Source: Vibrio sp. J1-1 (GTDB taxonomy: Bacteria > Pseudomonadota > Gammaproteobacteria > Enterobacterales > Vibrionaceae). From it: a stretch of DNA of 64,000 bases. This document shows, piece after piece, positions 1 to 8,661 of this stretch. The position numbers and the translations under genes are program-made. The number at the start of each line of letters is the position of its first letter. The first letter of the stretch is position 1. The notes below the pieces were generated by a model. That model was not told where the DNA came from and did not search any database. It saw nothing but the letters and a program-made list of their open reading frames with translations. Where the stretch lies: positions 62,001 through 126,000 of the forward strand of contig NZ_JAKKCM010000012.1 of assembly GCF_021728395.1 (NCBI RefSeq). Direction: 5' to 3'.

Positions 1-216
1 ACCTCGGACGGTCGAGGTATCGAAGTATTTGAATGGTTTACCGTACCAAGTGCTGGTGAGTTGTTCCCAAATCAATCGGACCTCGCAGGCGAAATCCACT
101 TTTACGCAGCTTGGGCTCTCGTCCTAATTGCTGGTTTACATGCCGTTGCTGCACTTAAACATCACTTTATCGATAAAGACAACACATTAAAAAAAATGTT
201 AGGAGCTTCAAAATGA
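1..216 (+). CDS. Cytochrome b561 family protein, C-terminal part (5' end outside window)
   Basis: An open frame runs from the first base to a TGA at 214-216, giving about 71 residues. It contains the segment EIHFYAAWALVLIAGLHAVAALKHHF, read here as the last membrane helix of a YceJ-like cytochrome b561, with histidines spaced as for haem ligation; the tail is short and basic. Proteins of this family are di-haem membrane electron carriers. The stop overlaps the start of the next gene as ATGA, so the two are translationally coupled, matching the yceJ-yceI arrangement known in E. coli. The beginning of the gene lies outside the window, so full length cannot be judged. Confidence 0.8.
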   Translation, partial: TSDGRGIEVFEWFTVPSAGELFPNQSDLAGEIHFYAAWALVLIAGLHAVAALKHHFIDKDNTLKKMLGASK

Positions 217-782
217 AAAAGTCACTCTTTGCTACAGGATTAGCGATCGCTATGGCACTTCCGTTTGGTGCGCAAGCAGCAGACTACGTTATTGATACGA
301 AAGGCGCTCACGCCTCTATTAACTTCAAAGTAAGTCACTTGGGTTACAGCTTTATCAAAGGTCGTTTTAATACATTTTCTGGTGACTTTTCTTTTGATGA
401 GAACAACGTTGCTGATTCTAAAGTGAATGTTGTTGTTGATACTACAAGTCTGGATTCAAACCATGCAGAGCGTGATAAACACATCCGTAGCGGTGATTTC
501 ATCGATGCAGGTAAATTTGGTCAAGCAACGTTTACTAGTACAAAAGTAACGGATAAAGGCGACGGCAAACTTGATGTAACAGGTGATTTGACACTTCACG
601 GTGTAACAAAACCTATCACTATTGAAGCAGAGTTTGTTGGCGCTGGTAATGATCCGTGGGGTGGTGAGCGTGCTGGTTTCATGGGTAACACCCGACTAGA
701 GCTTGCGGATTTTGATATCCCTGTAATGGGTTCTTCAAGCTATGTTGATATGGAACTTCACATCGAAGGCGTTAAGAAGTAA
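213..782 (+). CDS. yceI: YceI family periplasmic protein
   Basis: A 189-residue protein with a clear signal peptide (residues 1-22, ending GAQA before ADYVIDT). The mature part is the lipocalin-like YceI beta barrel (start YVIDTKGAHASINFKVSHLG, later DLTLHGVTKPI and the end VDMELHIEG). The family binds long isoprenoid or amphiphilic lipids; its exact role is unsettled, and the link to cytochrome b561 suggests a quinone-like ligand. The ATG is preceded by AGGAGC (201-206) and overlaps the upstream stop by four bases. A strong terminator follows directly, so this is the last gene of the operon. Confidence 0.93.
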   Translation: MKKSLFATGLAIAMALPFGAQAADYVIDTKGAHASINFKVSHLGYSFIKGRFNTFSGDFSFDENNVADSKVNVVVDTTSLDSNHAERDKHIRSGDFIDAGKFGQATFTSTKVTDKGDGKLDVTGDLTLHGVTKPITIEAEFVGAGNDPWGGERAGFMGNTRLELADFDIPVMGSSSYVDMELHIEGVKK

Positions 783-805
783 TCCATTGCTACTTGTATA
801 TTAGT

Positions 806-836
806 AAGGCGCTCTTCAAACGAGGAGCGCCTTTTT
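806..836 (+). terminator. Rho-independent terminator of yceI
   Basis: GGCGCTC (808-814) pairs with GAGCGCC (825-831) and is followed by TTTTT. It lies 24 bases after the yceI stop. Confidence 0.85.
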
Positions 837-868
837 AGTGCCAACTAACTAAAGTTAGTGTTTTATTG

Positions 869-2320
869 TTATGCGGTTTCTAATTCATCTTGTTCTACTA
901 GATTCAAGCGTTCACCGTAAACGGTGCGCAACGCATTCAGTATTTCGACGCGTGTTACTACGCCGACTAAGATTCCATTCTCTAATACTGGAAGCACTTG
1001 CGGTTTACTGACGTTCATACTCTTGGCTCGTTCTTCTAGTGAAAGAGAAGTTAAGCGTGTTGCAATACCCATATTGCTTGTTGGGAACAGCTTTTCTTTG
1101 TCGATGCACATGAACTCCACCACATCGACTAAACGGTCGTGAGCATCAATAGCGACAATGTCACGGCTCATCAAATCAACCACTTTCTGACCGTTAACTG
1201 GAATATAATCCTCACACCAAAGATCGACCATGATATCGTGCGCAGATAAAAAGCCCACTAAGCGGTTATGTACGTCAACGACAGGGGCACTGGTTAAGTG
1301 ATTATCAAGTAAAGTATCAAGTGCGGTTACTACAGGGGTTTCTGCGCTGATAGTCACTAGTGCAGGATTCATTATGTCCTTAACAAAAGAGCTGTTTTTC
1401 ATGTTGGATTCCTTAACTGACATGAGTGGTGTTGTTTTAGTGATGGTTTGAATGTTGGCGGCTTTTAGCTCAGGTCGACGGAAAATACACCAGTTTGATA
1501 AGCCAACTAGTACAGCGCCACCGACTATATTTCCGAGTGTTACTGGGATTAAGTTTGCAGTGACAAAGTGAAACACATTTAGGTCTGCGTACTGGGAGGC
1601 TGGAACGCCAATAGAGATCCAGAATGACTCTGGAGCAAAATTAGCGATAACAATGCCAAGCGGGACCATGAACATATTGGCGACACAGTGCTCAAAGCCA
1701 CTGCTTACGAACATAGCGACAGGTAAAATCGTCATCGCTGCTTTTGTCATCGCATTAGCAGAGCTAAATGTTAGCCAGATTGCGAGACAGACCAAAAGAT
1801 TACATAGAATACCGAGTGCAAACGCCTGAACTAACGTGTGATGCAGTTTGTGCTGTGCAATGTTAAGCGCATTCAGTCCCCATTGGCCGTCGTCCATCTG
1901 GTATAAACCTGCTGTAGCAACCAGTGTGAGTAACAACATTGCTCCAATAAAGTTACCCACATAGACCTTGCCCCAAATTGAAAGCATTTTTCCAAAAGAT
2001 ATCTGTTTGTTCGCCCAGGAGATGCTTGAAAGCACTGAGCTCGTAAACAGTTCGCCCCCACAGATAACGATGAGGATCAGACCCATACTGAAAGCCAACC
2101 CGCCTGCAAGACGACTCAATCCCCAACCTGCACCTGCGCTACCCGTTGTTACGGTGATATAGAACAAGAATGCTAAACCGATAAATGCGCCAGCCATTGC
2201 GGCAAGACTGAGTGTCATTGAGCTCGTTTTTTGGGCTTTGCTCAGTGCAAACTTCTCTGCTTCAGCCATCATTTCTTTGGGAGAAAAATACTGGTGATTG
2301 TCAGAGTTGATCACCGCCAT
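869..2320 (-). CDS. Formate/nitrite transporter (FNT family) with C-terminal CBS pair
   Basis: A 483-residue protein of two parts. Residues about 1-285 are an FNT channel of the FocA/NirC type: several membrane helices, GGELFTSS, and the conserved GFEHCVANMF segment carrying the pore histidine. Residues about 313-465 are two CBS motifs (VKDIMNPALVTI and VVDLMSRDIVAI), the second with an insert of roughly 25 residues. Classical FocA is about 280 residues, so the last 200 are an addition. CBS pairs usually bind adenine nucleotides, so gating of anion flux by energy charge is a reasonable inference. The gene is divergent from a LysR regulator. Substrate (formate, nitrite or another small anion) is not decided by sequence. 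Confidence 0.88.
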   Translation of the reverse strand: MAVINSDNHQYFSPKEMMAEAEKFALSKAQKTSSMTLSLAAMAGAFIGLAFLFYITVTTGSAGAGWGLSRLAGGLAFSMGLILIVICGGELFTSSVLSSISWANKQISFGKMLSIWGKVYVGNFIGAMLLLTLVATAGLYQMDDGQWGLNALNIAQHKLHHTLVQAFALGILCNLLVCLAIWLTFSSANAMTKAAMTILPVAMFVSSGFEHCVANMFMVPLGIVIANFAPESFWISIGVPASQYADLNVFHFVTANLIPVTLGNIVGGAVLVGLSNWCIFRRPELKAANIQTITKTTPLMSVKESNMKNSSFVKDIMNPALVTISAETPVVTALDTLLDNHLTSAPVVDVHNRLVGFLSAHDIMVDLWCEDYIPVNGQKVVDLMSRDIVAIDAHDRLVDVVEFMCIDKEKLFPTSNMGIATRLTSLSLEERAKSMNVSKPQVLPVLENGILVGVVTRVEILNALRTVYGERLNLVEQDELETA

Positions 2321-2472
2321 ACTGACTCCTTAGTTTTTGATGCCATAAAAACTCCTTGGTTTATAAACTCAAAACTATTGTTGTTGTATTTAGAACTGCG
2401 GTATTCCTGAACCGCACAATCAGGCTAATAGGAAAACGTCGATAGGGAAAATTGATATTATTTAAGTTTCAC

Positions 2473-2487
2473 ATCAATTACATTGAT
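2473..2487. promoter_or_regulatory. Candidate LysR operator (T-N11-A palindrome)
   Basis: ATCAAT-TAC-ATTGAT is a perfect inverted repeat that contains TCAATTACATTGA, the T-N11-A form bound by LysR regulators. It sits between the divergent FNT gene (153 bases from its start) and the LysR gene (91 bases before its proposed TTG start). Autoregulation and control of the transporter are inferred from position only. Confidence 0.45.
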
Positions 2488-2577
2488 AACTAATCTAAGA
2501 TGAGTAAAATGAACGCCGTTGCTTATGTTTTTAATCAGGTGAGGGTATGGGAATACTCGCTCGTAAAGGAGGACACA

Positions 2578-3483
2578 TTGCGCTATTCACTAAAGCAATT
2601 AGCGGTTTTTAATGCAGTTGCCGATTCTGGAAGTGTAAGCCAGGCAGCAGACAAGCTGGCTCTGACACAATCGGCGACAAGTATGTCACTCTCGCAGCTA
2701 GAGAAAATGCTTGGTCGGCCATTATTTGAAAGGCAGGGCAAACAGATGGCGTTAACGCATTGGGGAATGTGGTTGAGGCCAAAAGCAAAACGTTTGTTAC
2801 AAGACGCTTTACAGATTGAAATGGGCTTTTACGAGCAACATTTATTAAGCGGGGAGGTTCGTCTCTGCGCAAGTCAAACGCCAGCGGAACACCTAGTCCC
2901 TGACCTTATCAGTATTATTGATAATGACTTTCCTGAAATGCGCATTTCTTTGGATGTGAAAAGCACCAAAGGTGTGATCGAGGGAGTATTAGATTACAAG
3001 TATGACTTAGGCATTATTGAGGGCCGTTGTGACGACAACCGATTACACCAAGCAGTATGGTGTCGTGATCATCTTACTGTTGTCGCGGCTTCACATCACC
3101 CTTTTGCAAAAAATAAAATCGTCAGTCTAGCCCAGTTAGAACAAGCAAAGTGGGTATTGCGTGAAGATGGTTCAGGGACACGTAAAACCTTTGATAGTTC
3201 AATCAATAAACTAATAGAAGACCTTGATGTTTGGCGTGAATACGAACATGTACCAGTACTTCGTAGCCTTGTTGCTAATGGGCAGTATTTAACCTGTTTA
3301 CCTTATTTGGATGTGGAGCGTTATATCCAAGCCGGTTTACTAGTTGCGTTAGATGTTCCAGAGCTCAAAATGGAGCGTATGCTTTCCTTTATCTGGCGAG
3401 CTGATATGGCAGAAAACCCGCTAGTAGACTGCATTAAACGTGAAGGCTTACGTATGATGAAAGGGAAACCGACAGTTTTATAG
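2578..3483 (+). CDS. LysR family transcriptional regulator
   Basis: A 302-residue regulator when begun at TTG 2578, the usual LysR size. This start is chosen because AAAGGAGG (2565-2572) lies five bases upstream and the protein then opens directly with the helix-turn-helix (LRYSLKQLAVFNAVADSGSV, AADKLALTQSATSMSLSQLE). An ATG at 2500 in the same frame would add 26 residues of non-conserved sequence and lacks a good ribosome site. The C-terminal half is the periplasmic-binding-like effector domain (LGIIEGRCDD, VLREDGSGTR). It resembles the CysB/YeiE branch. It is divergent from the FNT-CBS gene with a T-N11-A palindrome between, so that gene is its likely target. Confidence 0.87.
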   Translation: MRYSLKQLAVFNAVADSGSVSQAADKLALTQSATSMSLSQLEKMLGRPLFERQGKQMALTHWGMWLRPKAKRLLQDALQIEMGFYEQHLLSGEVRLCASQTPAEHLVPDLISIIDNDFPEMRISLDVKSTKGVIEGVLDYKYDLGIIEGRCDDNRLHQAVWCRDHLTVVAASHHPFAKNKIVSLAQLEQAKWVLREDGSGTRKTFDSSINKLIEDLDVWREYEHVPVLRSLVANGQYLTCLPYLDVERYIQAGLLVALDVPELKMERMLSFIWRADMAENPLVDCIKREGLRMMKGKPTVL

Positions 3484-3711
3484 TACTTGCCAATATTACA
3501 TGATCGATAGCGTTTTCCTATTTACTAAATCTGTTGATTTATCGTTTGCGTCATATTAATTGTGTAACAAATGAAAGCCTGGGTGCCGCCATTGTGATCA
3601 ATGTCACCGATAAGCTGTAAAAATACTTCTAATATCGGTTCTTGATTTCAATGTTTGAAGCCAGTTATCAAACCAGAAGGGTCTGATACTAGCTAAGCAG
3701 GTACGAATACC

Positions 3712-4197
3712 ATGACGACACTACTAGCGATTTCTATTACCACTGGGATTTTGTCCGGCGTTTGGGGGTGGATAGCTATCTCTTTAGGCCTTCTATCCTG
3801 GGCGGGATTTTTAGGTTGTACTAGTTACTTTGCCTCCCCAACAAGTGGCCTGAAAGGATTGGCAACCAGCCTTATTACTAATTTAACCGGCGTTTTTTGG
3901 GCTATGGTCATTATCTATGGTTCAACTTATGCAGGGCTAGAAATTCTCGGCTACGTAATAACGGCTATTGTGGCCTTCTTTATGTGTATTCAAGCTAAGC
4001 AAACTTGGTTATCTTACATTCCTGGTACGTTTATCGGCTCATGTGCAACCTTTGCAGCGGATGGTAACTGGCAACTTGTCGTACCATCTCTGATACTAGG
4101 TGGTGTATTTGGTTACCTAATGAAAGCCACTGGTCTTTGGTTACACTCGAAATCAAATGCGACTTCTCCTTCTTCGCTCGCTGAGCAAGTGCGGTAG
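3712..4197 (+). CDS. DUF1097 family membrane protein (YcdZ-like)
   Basis: A 161-residue, very hydrophobic protein with about five membrane helices. The start region (ISITTGILSGVWGWIAISL) and LSWAGFLGCTSYFASPTSG match my memory of the DUF1097 (YcdZ) family of inner membrane proteins, whose function is unknown. The C-terminus is a short polar tail. The start lies 228 bases after the LysR gene, so it is probably transcribed on its own, and a strong terminator follows at 4276. No catalytic motif is visible. Confidence 0.75.
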   Translation: MTTLLAISITTGILSGVWGWIAISLGLLSWAGFLGCTSYFASPTSGLKGLATSLITNLTGVFWAMVIIYGSTYAGLEILGYVITAIVAFFMCIQAKQTWLSYIPGTFIGSCATFAADGNWQLVVPSLILGGVFGYLMKATGLWLHSKSNATSPSSLAEQVR

Positions 4198-4275
4198 GTA
4201 CCCCGAGCGAATTGGCCCCCCACTGAGTATTCTTCTTCTCAATACTGTTAATCAAACTTATTGATATTGGATACA

Positions 4276-4302
4276 AGCACACTGTAATAGTGTGCTTTTT
4301 TT
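4276..4302 (+). terminator. Rho-independent terminator after the DUF1097 gene
   Basis: AGCACACT (4276-4283) and AGTGTGCT (4289-4296) form an 8-bp stem with a 5-base loop followed by seven T. Confidence 0.85.
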
Positions 4303-4316
4303 ACTAATTTTCCGTT

Positions 4317-5951
4317 TTAGGTATTACCGCTTGCCATAGTAACGATACGTTTTAGTGTCCAACGCAGGAGCACAGGAATGCATTCCACGCCATTCTCTTC
4401 ACAATGCGAAACAATTGCTAAGGCTAAGTCTGGCTTCGCATGTTTTTTTAAGACTCGGTTTACCACTTTTTTAGCGGGAATTTGATGATCGTGAGGAACC
4501 TTTATCATGTCCTTAAAGAATACTTCAAATCCATGGTTGTAAAGAAAATGCTCAATATCTCGATCAGGTAATTCAGTTAAGCGATGGCGCTCTTGATCAT
4601 TTTCTAATTGTGAACGAACCGTATGAGCGTATTTTTTACCGGCCGCATCGCCGTCGGTTACTACGTGCCAGTCGATACCAAACTCTTTTGCTACTTTTAT
4701 AATTGAACGCAAGCCTGATTGGGCAAACTCTACTATCTGAACCCCCTCAGCCGCTAAATCATAACCACATTGACGTGCTAATTCGTTAAACAGCCAGACT
4801 TCGGTTTCACCTTCAACTAACAGCCAGCAACGGGCAAAAAGCGCACCTGCTCGGTGAAAGCGAATGTGGAAACCTATTCGCCTTAGTTCATCTCGTCCGA
4901 ATTTGGATGGATTGAGGCTCTTAGCGATGGTTCTATCAGACAAACGGTACAAACGTCGGATTGAATAGAGCGGAACCGAGCCGAGTAAACTCCCACTGTT
5001 AGTGGTCAGAATTTTTTGCATCGGTAATAGCTGAAGCAGGGACCAGGCTCTCGCTAAATGAGTAGGGTGCAAGCGACCTTCAGGATCTTCAATTATTAAG
5101 ATTGGCCGTGCACAACGCCTTAGCTCCGTTGGTCCTTTCGCTTGTAGGTAAGTGTTGAGCAAGCCCATGAGGAGTAATCGACTATGTTTATCGTTAGTTT
5201 CCTTCAAGTATTGGCTCAGGCCTTTATCTGACGGGTGGCTGTTATAAAGCAGACTGTCTCTTGGCTTCCTTGGATTCCCTCTGCTGGTACTACGGAACGC
5301 GAAATAGTGATCGATCAGCGTTTGCATAGAAGAGAGGCTACTGCGGATTTCCCCTTTATTGACTTGACCAGGCATGGCTAATAATCGTCTACATGTGTTA
5401 TCAATTCGCTTTTCGATCCGTGCGTTTTTATTGTCACCGTTGACATGAGATGGGTGAGGGAAGCGACGAGAGTCTCTTAAGCGAATGACTGGATGTAGAG
5501 TCATTAACTCAATAGCAAGTTTCTCAGAATGATGGATCTTTATTGTTTTTCCTTCATGATTAAGGAATGTATATTGAGTCGTAATATCATTCTCGACACG
5601 AGAACCACTGATTCGATAATAGATGACATGCTCACCATTGTCTTTGGTGCACCAGGCAGGCTTAATCCTACGGTAACGGCCCGCTGTTACCTCTTGCTTT
5701 TCTTGTGCTTTAAAGCAGAGGATAATCTCGATGTGTTGAGATTGGGGGTGGGAGATAGAGTAGTCAACGTGAAAATCTTTCAGTTCAAACTCATATAGAT
5801 TCCCATCTGGTGGTAATGCGATGGACAGGGCATCGATCAATGAAGACTTACCCCATGTATTCTCACCGATAAGCGTGGTGAGTTCGTCAAAAGAGAGTGA
5901 AAGGCGTTTAATGCCTCTAAACCCGGAGATTTCGATGCGTTCTAGTCTCAT
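4317..5951 (-). CDS. ybjD: OLD family ATP-dependent nuclease (YbjD-like, DUF2813)
   Basis: A 544-residue protein, close to the length of E. coli YbjD. The N-terminal ABC/SMC-type ATPase starts with LERIEISGFRGIKRLSLSF and has a P-loop GENTWGKSS (residues 29-37) and an acidic Walker-B-like IIEDPEGRLHP near 290. The C-terminal TOPRIM domain shows LLVEGETEVWLF (377-388, Glu380) and VTDGDAAGK (431-439), the metal-binding acid residues of OLD nucleases. The family couples ATP hydrolysis to DNA cleavage; some members act in phage defence, but YbjD-type proteins are chromosomal and their role is uncertain. No GajB-like or reverse-transcriptase partner is adjacent, so no defence system is claimed. 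Confidence 0.85.
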   Translation of the reverse strand: MRLERIEISGFRGIKRLSLSFDELTTLIGENTWGKSSLIDALSIALPPDGNLYEFELKDFHVDYSISHPQSQHIEIILCFKAQEKQEVTAGRYRRIKPAWCTKDNGEHVIYYRISGSRVENDITTQYTFLNHEGKTIKIHHSEKLAIELMTLHPVIRLRDSRRFPHPSHVNGDNKNARIEKRIDNTCRRLLAMPGQVNKGEIRSSLSSMQTLIDHYFAFRSTSRGNPRKPRDSLLYNSHPSDKGLSQYLKETNDKHSRLLLMGLLNTYLQAKGPTELRRCARPILIIEDPEGRLHPTHLARAWSLLQLLPMQKILTTNSGSLLGSVPLYSIRRLYRLSDRTIAKSLNPSKFGRDELRRIGFHIRFHRAGALFARCWLLVEGETEVWLFNELARQCGYDLAAEGVQIVEFAQSGLRSIIKVAKEFGIDWHVVTDGDAAGKKYAHTVRSQLENDQERHRLTELPDRDIEHFLYNHGFEVFFKDMIKVPHDHQIPAKKVVNRVLKKHAKPDLALAIVSHCEENGVECIPVLLRWTLKRIVTMASGNT

Positions 5952-6059
5952 CTCAATCCTCCTCGCAATTATTTGAATTATAGAGAATTATCTTGCTTTC
6001 TATAAGAATATATGAATTCTAAGATGTTGCTATAAGCTCAGCTCACAAATTTACGAGAG

Positions 6060-6113
6060 CCTATGTAGGAAGTGGATCGATACTTTTGTGAAGCGCGTAT
6101 TCACCTATGTAGG
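6060..6113. repeat. Two copies of the palindromic decamer CCTATGTAGG
   Basis: CCTATGTAGG occurs at 6060-6069 and again at 6104-6113, 44 bases apart, in the divergent promoter region between the YbjD-like gene and the nucleotidase gene. Each copy is a CCTA/TAGG inverted repeat. Spacing near four helical turns would suit a dimeric regulator binding twice, which is inference. Confidence 0.4.
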
Positions 6114-6194
6114 GTCACGTAAATATGAAATAGAAATTCGCTGTTTCATAAAATTCATGATTCTGTCATGATCCACTCCTTATTATTATAAGGA

Positions 6195-7952
6195 ATGAAA
6201 AGAGAGAAGATGAGAATGAATAAAAATCATAAGCCAGTAAGAATAAAACTGGCACACATCAATGACACTCATTCCTACTTTGAGCCAACGTCATTACAGC
6301 TAAAATTACAAATCAATAAAGAAGTTACGCTAGAGCCTTACGTAAGTGCTGGTGGCTTTTCGCGCATTGCAACACGCGTTGAACAACTCCGTGATGATGC
6401 TAAGCGTCAAGGGCACGGAATGTTATTTCTACATGCCGGTGATTGCTTTCAAGGCACGCTGTACTTTTCTTTGTTTAAAGGCAAAGCCAATGCTGATCTT
6501 CTAAATGCGTTACAAATCGACGCGATGGCATTAGGCAACCATGAGTTAGACATGGGGAATGAACCGGTAGCGAAGTTCTGTCAGCGTACCAATTTTCCGT
6601 TGCTTGCTGGCAACTGGGATTTATCCAACGAATTAGCCTCGAAATCGCATCGAGTGAGTGATTGTGGCAATGTATTGAGTTATCAGCATCAAACTCAAAG
6701 CGCTCAATACATAGTGAAAGAATTTGATGGTGTACCAGTGGCAATCTTTGGTCTGTCGATCGATAAAATGAGTGATATTGCGAACCCCGACGCAGATACT
6801 CCATTCGTGGCAGCGATTGATACAGCCAAAGCGACGGTGGAGCAAATCCACGCAGCGGGGATAAAAAACATTATTTTGCTTAGCCATCTAGGTTACGAAG
6901 GTGACTTAGAGTTGGCGGAACAAGTTAAGGGTATTGGTATCATCGTTGGTGGCCACAGCCATCGTCTGCAAGGTGATTTCTCACCAATAGGTTTAGGCAA
7001 AGACGACCAATACGGTGTAAATATTAACGGTACTTATGTGGTCCAAGCTGGTTTTCATGCGCTGACTATTGGGCATTGTGTACTTGAGTTTGATGAAGAG
7101 GGTAAAGCGACGATGTTAAGTGGTCAAAATGAGTTGTTGCTTGGCCGTCGCATATTCTGGGATTCCTCACTAGATCAACAGCTGGACCAAGGCGTATTTG
7201 AGACAGCCTGTGACTTCATTCATGGTCAACCAAATGTCGTCGTGTGTAAAAAACACCCGGAGACTCAGGCTATTTTGACGGATAAGTACATACCGCGCGT
7301 GCGTGCACTTCAATCACAAGTCATCGCTCATGTCGAAAGCAAAAAGCGCCACGTTCGTATCCCAGATGAAATGGGAGGTAGCGAGCTTGCTTCCGCGGTT
7401 GCACATTCATTCTTGCACAGCTTAAATCAGCGTGGACATGAAATTCAGTTTGCTATTCACAACGCTGGTGGCGTCAGAACGTCCTTAAATCCGGGTAAAC
7501 TTACGGTTGCCGACGTTGCCGGACGTTTATTGCCATTTGCCGTTCCTATTGGTTTTTATAACGTACAGGGAAGTGTGATTCGCCGAGCTTTGGAAGGGGC
7601 AATTAATAACGCGTTGAACAATGGTGTCGAAGGCACCGGTTCAGGCAGTTACCCTTACACATACAACCTGAGCTTTGAGTACAAAGCTCATCTTCCCAAA
7701 GGGAAACGTATTACCGTATTAGAAATATTCAACAAGAATCGTTGGATTGAGGTTCAAGATGACGTTTGGTACCGTGGTACGTCTTCCGCATATACAATGA
7801 AAGGTAAAGAGGGTTACGAAGCCTTATTGGATATGGAAGGAGAGGGAAGTGTCAGTAACCTGTCTATGGCAGACTGTTTCATAGAATTGCTTACTGACGA
7901 TCCTAACTGTTTGAACCAAAATCACAAATTATACTCTCAGCAGCGCCGTTAG
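6195..7952 (+). CDS. Bifunctional metallophosphatase / 5'-nucleotidase
   Basis: Up to 585 residues of the UshA/CpdB type. The metallophosphoesterase half has the di-metal motifs LAHINDTHSYFEP, HAGDCFQG, MALGNHELDMG, LLSHLGYEGD and GGHSHRL; the 5'-nucleotidase C-terminal half has IHNAGGVRTSLNPGKL. It should hydrolyse phosphate esters of nucleotides or nucleotide sugars. In-frame ATGs at 6195, 6210 and 6216 are all possible: AAGGA directly abuts the first, and the purine stretch AGAGAGAAG (6201-6209) better serves the third. None gives a signal peptide, unlike UshA, so it looks cytoplasmic or uses another export route. A tiny membrane-protein gene follows 60 bases downstream. Confidence 0.87.
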   Translation: MKREKMRMNKNHKPVRIKLAHINDTHSYFEPTSLQLKLQINKEVTLEPYVSAGGFSRIATRVEQLRDDAKRQGHGMLFLHAGDCFQGTLYFSLFKGKANADLLNALQIDAMALGNHELDMGNEPVAKFCQRTNFPLLAGNWDLSNELASKSHRVSDCGNVLSYQHQTQSAQYIVKEFDGVPVAIFGLSIDKMSDIANPDADTPFVAAIDTAKATVEQIHAAGIKNIILLSHLGYEGDLELAEQVKGIGIIVGGHSHRLQGDFSPIGLGKDDQYGVNINGTYVVQAGFHALTIGHCVLEFDEEGKATMLSGQNELLLGRRIFWDSSLDQQLDQGVFETACDFIHGQPNVVVCKKHPETQAILTDKYIPRVRALQSQVIAHVESKKRHVRIPDEMGGSELASAVAHSFLHSLNQRGHEIQFAIHNAGGVRTSLNPGKLTVADVAGRLLPFAVPIGFYNVQGSVIRRALEGAINNALNNGVEGTGSGSYPYTYNLSFEYKAHLPKGKRITVLEIFNKNRWIEVQDDVWYRGTSSAYTMKGKEGYEALLDMEGEGSVSNLSMADCFIELLTDDPNCLNQNHKLYSQQRR

Positions 7953-8011
7953 CCATTTTTGGTGCCTATCTTGCTTATCTTTCTATGTTAAATGTGGTGA
8001 AGGTAGTAAGG

Positions 8012-8107
8012 ATGTGGAATAAAGACTGGAGTTATGTTGCGGTTGTTGTTGCATGGGTTGCAGCATGGTCAGTACTAATACATGTTGTGCCGGTGATCGT
8101 ATCTTAA
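8012..8107 (+). CDS. Putative small single-pass membrane protein (31 aa)
   Basis: An ATG with GAAGG (7999-8003) eight bases upstream opens a 31-codon frame beginning MWNKDWSYVAVVV and ending in HVVPVIVS. Residues 8-30 are one hydrophobic helix with a charged N-terminus. A strong terminator begins 24 bases after the stop, which supports a translated gene here. An ATG at 7985 would add nine residues but has no ribosome site. Too short for a family call; translation is unproven. Confidence 0.5.
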   Translation: MWNKDWSYVAVVVAWVAAWSVLIHVVPVIVS

Positions 8108-8130
8108 CCTGATCAAACAACTAGCAAGAA

Positions 8131-8156
8131 GGGAGCACTGCTGTGCTCCCTTTTTT
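8131..8156 (+). terminator. Rho-independent terminator
   Basis: GGGAGCAC (8131-8138), loop TGCT, GTGCTCCC (8143-8150), then TTTTTT. It ends the nucleotidase/small protein unit. Confidence 0.9.
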
Positions 8157-8661
8157 ATATCAGGCTTGTATTTTTCATATTAATTCATTGAATATTTGCC
8201 AGTATTCTTACCGGTTATCTACAGAAGAAATTCCTCAGTGTTGATAATCTGTTTGTTTTCACGATTATTTTTGCCGTCACACGCGAACCTTTCTCGGTAA
8301 TGATATCTGCCGCTTTCGCTTCGGTTTATAAGAGCAAAGAAAATACAGTATCTAGGGTTAATATTACTAATCAAAAATATTGATGTACTAGGCATTAAAA
8401 TATGAGATTGAAAAAATTTTGGTTAACAGAATGTTGAGAAAATCTATTGGGAATATCGAGTAAGTTAAAGTTATTCAAGCAATCTTAAGCTTTTTTGAAT
8501 AGTTATGCGCCAGGTGAGTATTAGTATCTTTAGAGTTTGTAATGGGTTTGTTTCATTAGAAAAATTAATGCGAGTGAGTAATTTTTGTCATTTTTTAAAG
8601 TGAAACGATGTGACTATTATACAACCAACAACACAGATTACTGCTTTAAAGAGAGGCAATC
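8157..8661. other. Long AT-rich intergenic region before the 63-aa gene
   Basis: About 500 bases with no convincing frame. It is AT-rich. A -10-like TATTAT lies at 8615-8620, 42 bases before the next start codon, without a good -35 at normal distance. The length suggests a regulated promoter or an untranslated RNA, but I cannot identify one. Confidence 0.4.

Noticed and set aside
4317..7952. OLD nuclease next to a phosphatase as a phage defence system
   Set aside because: The nuclease matches chromosomal YbjD with no GajB, RT or toxin partner, and the neighbours are ordinary core genes. Kept only as a shared promoter remark.
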